Assembly: GCF_000208925.1 (NCBI RefSeq)
Contig: NW_001915219.1
Span: 1-14,248, forward strand
Direction of reading: 5' to 3'
DNA length: 14,248 nt
Origin: Entamoeba histolytica HM-1:IMSS
Lineage: Eukaryota; Evosea; Mastigamoebida; Endamoebidae
Position numbers and translations under genes: made by a program
In this document: positions 9,401 through 14,248 of the stretch, piece after piece
How the letters are laid out: each line of letters begins with the position of its first letter
Position numbering within the stretch: position 1 is the first letter of the stretch
The notes under the pieces: model-generated
What the model was told of the DNA's origin: nothing
Database searches by the model: none
Seen by the model: the letters and a program-made list of their open reading frames with translations, nothing else

Positions 9401-9922
9401 TTATTTAATTATTTTAAAAAGAAATGATAAGAATGAATGATAATAAGAAGAGTCATAACACTGAAGAAATAAAACATATTTGAAAAGTATTTAAATTTAA
9501 ATTTAAAAAATTGAAGATAGGAAAGAAGTTATAAAGAATAAAGAAATAAACAACATAATAAATAAATGGAAATAGTCAAAAGAAAATAAAAGAAGGATAA
9601 TAAAAATAAGAAAATAAAATGGGGGTAATAAACACAAAAGACAAAAAGAGAAATAAAAAGAAAATGATGACAAGAAAAAATATAGATACCAATGAAACAA
9701 CATTTATGTTATATAATAAAATAAAAATAACGACACAATAATATTAACGAAACTAAATTTGACAGAAAAGAAAACAAACATAATTTTAGATAAAATAAAT
9801 ATAAATAACAAGACATTAAGAATGATGATAATATTTTCTTCATTTATGTAACGATAAAATAGAAAATAAAAAATGACAAACATCATTGGAATAAAATAGA
9901 AATAATAATTCATCATTCCACA
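9401..9922. other. A-rich intergenic stretch before the BspA-like gene
   Basis: The plus strand is almost entirely A with scattered G and T. This keeps minus-strand frames open and makes them translate to Phe/Ile/Leu/Tyr-rich strings with no protein character. It includes three tandem TTTAAA units at 9490-9507 and the G-run motif at 9616-9629. No gene is recognised. Confidence 0.6.
9616..9629 (+). repeat. AAAATGGGGGTAAT motif, copy 1
   Basis: This 14-mer recurs exactly at 14019-14032. Five consecutive Gs are very rare in this A+T-rich DNA, so the recurrence is unlikely to be random, although the flanks do not align further. Confidence 0.4.
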
Positions 9923-9932
9923 AAATTTAAAG
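9923..9932 (+). promoter_or_regulatory. Possible TATA-like element of the BspA-like gene
   Basis: AAATTTAAAG matches the Entamoeba TATA-like consensus GTATTTAAAG at 8 of 10 positions. Transcription starting about 30 bases on would leave only a few bases before the ATG at 9957. That is short but tolerated in this genus. No GAAC element is visible nearby. Confidence 0.35.
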
Positions 9933-9956
9933 AAGAAGTAACTACAAAATAAAAAT

Positions 9957-10448
9957 ATGTTTGGAATTGAAGATCGAGAGAAATATGGAAGAAACATACC
10001 AGAAAGATACTATGGAATATCAGACGGATGTTTTAGTGGAAGTAATGAAATAATGGAAATCAATATACCAACACATATTGAAATGATAGGAAATGAATGT
10101 TTTAAAGAATGTACAAGATTAAGTATAATAACTATTCCAACATGTGTTAATGAAATAGGATATTGGTGTTTTTGTGAATCTAAATCATTACAATCAATTA
10201 ATATACCAACAAGTGTAAGTAAAATAGGAGAAAATTGTTTTGAATATTGTATGTCACTAAGAAGTATTACAATACCAACAAGTGTAAATGAAATAGGAAA
10301 AGGATGTTTTAATAGATGTTATTCATTAAGAAGTATTGAAATACCATCAACAATTACATCATTTGGATATGGATGTTTTTATGGATGTGGATGTGTAGAA
10401 GAATTACTCAAGAAGAATGCAAGAATACCAGAATATTGCTTTAAATAA
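9957..10448 (+). CDS. Short BspA-like (LRR_5 type) leucine-rich repeat protein
   Basis: The 163-residue product consists almost wholly of BspA/TpLRR-type leucine-rich repeats. Cys-Phe pairs recur at residues 25, 48, 71, 94, 117 and 140, an exact 23-residue period. The unit is roughly S-L-x-x-I-x-IP-x-x-V-x-x-IG-x-x-CF-x-x-C. The end, with GC, a Lys-rich run and a final IPEYCFK, looks like a natural C-terminus for Entamoeba members. The family is large in Entamoeba; at least one member is reported at the cell surface, but the role of most is unknown. This protein has no signal peptide or membrane segment. It is shorter than most family members as I know them and lacks the longer N-terminal region usually seen. 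The ATG is the first after an in-frame stop at 9939. It may be a 5'-truncated copy or a genuine small member. Confidence 0.85.
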   Translation: MFGIEDREKYGRNIPERYYGISDGCFSGSNEIMEINIPTHIEMIGNECFKECTRLSIITIPTCVNEIGYWCFCESKSLQSINIPTSVSKIGENCFEYCMSLRSITIPTSVNEIGKGCFNRCYSLRSIEIPSTITSFGYGCFYGCGCVEELLKKNARIPEYCFK

Positions 10449-10472
10449 TAAAGAAGAAATAAAGAAATAAGA

Positions 10473-10477
10473 TAATT
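10473..10477 (+). terminator. Possible poly(A) signal of the BspA-like gene
   Basis: TAATT lies 25 bases after the TAA stop and fits the Entamoeba TA(A/T)TT polyadenylation motif. The motif is common in this background, so confidence rests on its position. Confidence 0.3.
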
Positions 10478-10793
10478 GAATTATTAAAGAAGGCAACAAA
10501 AAAAGCAAATAATATAAAAAGAATATAAATATATAAAAGAATAAAAAGAAAGTAGAAGAAGAAAGAAGATAAAGAGTAATAAAATAGAATAGATAATAAA
10601 AGATGAAAAGAAAGAAGAAATAAAAAGTGTATTTTTAATGTAAAAATTTGAAATATGAAATAAAAGTGTCTAATTTAATGATGTAAAATGAGTAATATTA
10701 TTTTATTATTGAAAAACATTTTATTATTTTTATGTTTATTATTTATATGTATAACTTCATCATGATGTTTATGATATAATCAATCATATGTGT

Positions 10794-10810
10794 TATGTTA
10801 TTATAACATA
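10794..10810. repeat. Short palindrome TATGTTA/TAACATA
   Basis: Seven-base arms (10794-10800 and 10804-10810) flank a 3-base TTA. It is one of several A/T palindromes in the window and may be chance. Confidence 0.35.
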
Positions 10811-11410
10811 TAATAAGTGATAAAATATAAATGAAAATGATATGAATATATGACATAGATAGAATATAAAACAAAAGAATAATAAGAATAAATGATAAAT
10901 AAAAGGAGAAATGATAATCAATGATATAATAATAAAATCAAAATATAAAATATAAAATTAATAATAATATAAAACAAAAGAGAATAAATATAAAATGAAA
11001 ATAGATATAAATGATAATAATATAAAATGAATAAGATGAATAAACAAATAAACAAATATATCTAAATAGAAAAGAATAACAATAAGAAAATCTAAATAAT
11101 ATAAACATAAAAACATAAAATAAGAATAATATAATAATATATAGATAATAAGAAGAATACAATGATATAAATAATATAAACAGAGAAATAAATATAAAAA
11201 TACGATAGATAAATAACATATAAAGAAAAGAATAAAAAATACAAATAAATATGATTCATCAAATCATCTATTTCATTAATATTTCATACAAAATGAATAC
11301 AATTGATAATAAAATATAAACATAACTATTTACATATTCCTGTATTTATCATACTTTTTATTTTTATTTTTTTATTTAGGAGCAAAATATAATAAATGGA
11401 AAATTCTATG

Positions 11411-11430
11411 GATGCAAATTTTTTTGCATC
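11411..11430. repeat. Perfect GATGCAAA/TTTGCATC hairpin followed by T-runs
   Basis: GATGCAAA (11411-11418) pairs exactly with TTTGCATC (11423-11430) around a TTTT loop. Two T6 runs follow at 11431-11443. A third GATGCA occurs at 11456-11461. The layout resembles a terminator-like hairpin, or a T-run stop signal for pol III, on the plus strand, but no transcript unit ending here is recognised. Confidence 0.45.
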
Positions 11431-11512
11431 TTTTTTCTTTTTTGTATTTTATTTAGATGCATTTTTTCTTTGATTATTTTTGTGCCCATCCGTGAATGAT
11501 AGTCATGAAAAC

Positions 11513-11521
11513 AAAAATTCA
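11513..11521 (+). promoter_or_regulatory. Exact Entamoeba initiator motif AAAAATTCA
   Basis: AAAAATTCA is the consensus initiator (Inr) of Entamoeba protein genes. It lies 30 bases before the ATG at 11551. No GTATTTAAA or GAAC element is visible in the expected window upstream, so this may be chance in A+T-rich DNA. Confidence 0.25.
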
Positions 11522-11550
11522 TCACCAAATATATCAAAACAACGAATAAT

Positions 11551-11682
11551 ATGAAAGTTGATGAAGAAACTAAAAATGTGGCTAAAGAATTATCATCTCA
11601 AAACAATAAAACACAAATAAACAAATATTGTTATTTAGAAGTGGTATTTCTTCTCTTTTATTTTACTCATTTATTGTTTTAA
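11551..11682 (+). CDS. Possible small ORF or gene fragment (43 codons), unknown
   Basis: The ATG follows an exact initiator motif by 30 bases. The first 30 codons have protein-like composition, with residues such as VDEETKNVAKELSSQNNKTQ, whereas the surrounding DNA translates to Asn/Ile/Phe strings. The last 13 residues turn hydrophobic (VVFLLFYFTHLLF) in T-rich sequence, as if the frame had run out of the original coding segment. No splice site, domain or family was recognised. It could be a first exon, a gene relic or a chance frame. The minus strand of 11380-11500 also has a coding-looking frame broken by one stop, so the whole island is ambiguous. Confidence 0.22.
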   Translation: MKVDEETKNVAKELSSQNNKTQINKYCYLEVVFLLFYFTHLLF

Positions 11683-14248
11683 AATAATTTCAAATGATTA
11701 AATATATTTAAGTAATTAATAATTATTATTGATCATTTCTTTCTATAATTCTCATTCTTTTTCATTGTATTTATCATTAAATATTGTTGATATAATTTAT
11801 GTTTATGAATTAAATTATTGAAGAAGATAAATGAAATGTCATGAAATAAAGTAATTGTAAACAAATATTCATATCAATAAGTATGTGATTGTTTAATGAT
11901 AATTTCTCATTCCTTTGTTTGTTATGTATTTATTTTTAATCAAATTATATCATTAAATTTTTTTTAATCTTTTATTCTTTTTCAGTACTGTTTATAGTCA
12001 TTCTTCTGATATTCTTCAGTTTTTTCTTAATATTTATTTACAAAAACATTTATAAAAACAAAGTTGTTCTAAATGATGTTATTGTTGGTGTGATATTAAT
12101 TTATTTTAATGAGTTAAATTAATGAATGGAATTATGTCTAGTTCAATACTAGATGAATGAAGATTAATTGTTGTTAATGAATAACAATATGTAAAATAAC
12201 AAATTTCAAGTAATTTAACTTCTATTAATATTGTATTTCATATTTATATTTCATGATTTGGTATGTTTAAACATGTTGAATAATTAATATCATATTATGT
12301 ATTTAAATATTATTCAATCATGAAACATTTCAATTATACGATATAATCTTCTTGCATAATGAATAAAATGAAATGAATTAAAATGAAAGTGATTCATATT
12401 TCATTGAAACTATTCCAACTCCAAATTCTAAATTATACAGTTATTAATGTCATTAAAATACATAAACATTATTTTATTCTATCATTATTTTTATTATTGA
12501 CTCTTTGTTGTATTTTCTATCTTCTTTTAATTTGAAATTCAATATTTGAATATTGTCTTTATATTCTTCTTTTCTTATCTTTTTTAATTGACAAATAGTC
12601 AAACAACAATGAATGAGATATCATTTCTTGTTATATTAGTTTAAATTATTATAATTATGATGAAGCTCATTTATTTCTAACATAATTCATGTTGTTACAT
12701 TCATTGCAATTGAGTAATACTCATAATTCTTATAAAGAAAACAAATACAATAGAACAAGTTAAAATATTCATGAGAATAATAATTAGAGAAAGAAGTATT
12801 GATAGAGAAATGAGAAATGAATAATGAATAAGAGAAATTGAGTAACTACAATGAAAAATAAAAGAAATACGTATTAGAAACATAAAATAATAACAAACAA
12901 TGAAAATAAACTGAAAATGAAAAATGAGGAAATAAATGAAAAACGTGGAAAGAGAATAAAAAGATAATAACAGAATTAATTAAAGTATGTGAATTAAAAT
13001 ACATATTAATAAATTGATAAGAAATTAATAAAAATATATTATCGTATTTGAATACAATATTCAATTAATGTTAATACTATCATAAATTACATTGATGAAA
13101 TGTATTTAATTATTTTTATCATGACTTTGTAGTGTTTGTAAATCATTTGATATTCATTCTATCTAAATGTAATAATATATCACTATTTTATATTTCTAAA
13201 CTAATATTATTCATAGTAATGAATATAAAATAAATTGAAAGTACATTTGATTAATTATTAGTTTTAATATAAATCATCAAATGAATATACAATTAAATAA
13301 ACTGTGTAATAATAATAAATAAATAAGTTGTTTATATTCACTATTTTATTAAATTGAATATGAATATTTATTCATTTCTATTAATTTGTTATCATTGTAT
13401 TTTGTTTATTTCCATTGTTTTTATTATCATCAATCATTTCATATTTCTTTATTGTATACTTTATCAAATACATATTCATATAAAATGATTTTAGATGAAT
13501 AAAACTTTTTAATTCAATAAATTTATTTACTTTTAACAACAATTAAATGAAATGTTAGTTTATAATATTTCATTGGAAGGTATTATTTAACCATTTGATA
13601 AATAACAACAATCATTGAATAGTGAAAAATATTATACAATTCAAATTAACAATGATTTGAAGAATAAGTGAAAGTAAAAGTTCAATGGTAATTTTATTTT
13701 AAAGAAGAATATAATTAATATAAATGATAATATAAAATAATCCACACAAGAAACAATAATTATATCACAATAATTTGTTAGAAAAAGAAGAAAGTTGTAA
13801 AAGATAAAATCAAAAAAAGAGTTGAATAAATTTATTAAATAAATGTAAATACTGATATTCAATGTATTTTTATACATTAACGATAAAATGAAAAAGAAAA
13901 TACAAAATTGAGATAAAAAATTGAATACGTTAAAATTATTGTTATCATTCTAATTTAAGAATTGAATATTTATTTAGAAAGTATTTCTTACAATTTTAAC
14001 AATAACAACAAATAAATAAAAATGGGGGTAATTGTTGATATGTAATTCTATTTTAAAATTATTTCTTGGTTTTCAATCGATAAAATAATAAATTAAATAC
14101 CAGTAAAATGATTAAAATTAGTTTATATTTGAAATTATCGAATGAATGATGTTTAATTTAAATTAAGAATAAAAACATGAATCTATATCAAATGTAATGT
14201 TAATACAAAGAAAAATAAGTGCGATAGGAAAACAAAAGAAAGAGGAAT
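11683..14248. other. A+T-rich stretch to window end, no recognised gene
   Basis: Alternating A- and T-rich segments: T-rich near 12480-12590, A-rich at 12720-13020. Open minus-strand frames at 12701-12883, 12846-13064 and 13641-13877 have the Phe/Ile/Leu/Ser composition expected from A-rich plus-strand DNA. A plus-strand frame at 12617-12763, interrupted by one stop, has mildly protein-like residues but no family. The second copy of the G-run motif lies at 14019-14032. Confidence 0.6.
14019..14032 (+). repeat. AAAATGGGGGTAAT motif, copy 2
   Basis: Exact repeat of 9616-9629, in the same orientation, in an A-rich setting. Confidence 0.4.

Larger units (their letters stand above)
10449..11379. 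other. A-rich, nearly C-free intergenic stretch
   Basis: From the BspA-like stop to about 11250 the plus strand is A- and AG-rich with very few Cs. The 93-codon minus-strand frame at 10938-11219 is a by-product of this composition, being only Phe, Ile, Leu, Tyr and Ser. No gene is seen. The palindrome at 10794-10810 is listed separately. Confidence 0.6.

Noticed and set aside
9503..9997. Two minus-strand frames of 66 and 97 codons
   Set aside because: They arise from A-rich plus-strand DNA, which lacks stop codons on the complement, and the second overlaps the start of the BspA-like gene.
10938..11219. 93-codon minus-strand hydrophobic frame
   Set aside because: Same composition artefact. 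It is low complexity throughout.
697..11846. Exact 16-mer ATGAAATGTCATGAAA at 697-712 and 11831-11846
   Set aside because: With this A+T content several 16-base matches are expected by chance in a 14-kb window, and the flanks do not align.
11917..11996. GTTTGTT...TTTATAG segment considered as an intron
   Set aside because: Neither side has an open coding-like frame, so the splice motifs alone are not evidence.
12617..12763. Plus-strand frame with one internal stop and residues such as NYDEAHLFLT
   Set aside because: Mildly protein-like, but frames of this length are expected by chance at this base composition, and nothing else supports a gene.
12701..13877. Minus-strand frames at 12701-12883, 12846-13064 and 13641-13877
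   Set aside because: Phe/Ile/Leu/Ser-rich translations of A-rich DNA, with no motif or promoter support.
1..14248. CRISPR array, rRNA, intact tRNA or LINE reverse transcriptase
   Set aside because: No regularly spaced repeats, no rRNA-like segments, no complete cloverleaf and no reverse transcriptase or endonuclease motifs were found on either strand.

Overview
The window looks like nuclear DNA of an amoeba of the genus Entamoeba. Three signs support this. The core promoter motifs sit directly before the first gene: a GTATTTAAAG element followed at once by a GAAC element, then a very short leader. The second gene encodes the 23-residue, Cys-Phe-containing leucine-rich repeat (BspA-like family) that is heavily expanded in Entamoeba. 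DNA outside the genes is extremely A+T-rich, and both genes prefer A- or T-ending codons. I cannot assign the species from the sequence alone.

Layout. Positions 1-2032 are A+T-rich with no recognisable gene. Positions 2033-2140 form an unusual promoter region with three consecutive locally duplicated motifs plus the core promoter. Positions 2171-4771 carry an intact, intronless ClpB/HSP101 disaggregase. Positions 4791-9920 are a long gene-poor stretch. It holds a possible intron-like remnant (about 5500), a weak coding-like island on the minus strand (about 6928-7063), a two-tier hairpin with pol III-box-like motifs (7121-7180), and two diverged copies of a roughly 250-bp repeat (7431-7702 and 9167-9400). 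The second repeat copy is preceded by a good A-box-like motif. Positions 9957-10448 carry a short BspA-like leucine-rich repeat protein. From 10449 to the end the DNA is again A+T-rich, interrupted by one more complex island (about 11380-11680) with a perfect hairpin, an exact Entamoeba initiator motif and a 43-codon reading frame.

The two confident genes need not work together. ClpB is a cytosolic, stress-related protein-rescue machine. The BspA-like protein is a member of a large repeat family of uncertain role. They lie 5.2 kb apart, each with its own promoter-like and poly(A)-like signals.

I found no convincing new multi-gene system. The observations most worth following are the triple duplicated motifs upstream of the clpB gene and the collinear repeat pair with a possible tRNA-like head, which could be a non-autonomous (SINE-like) element.
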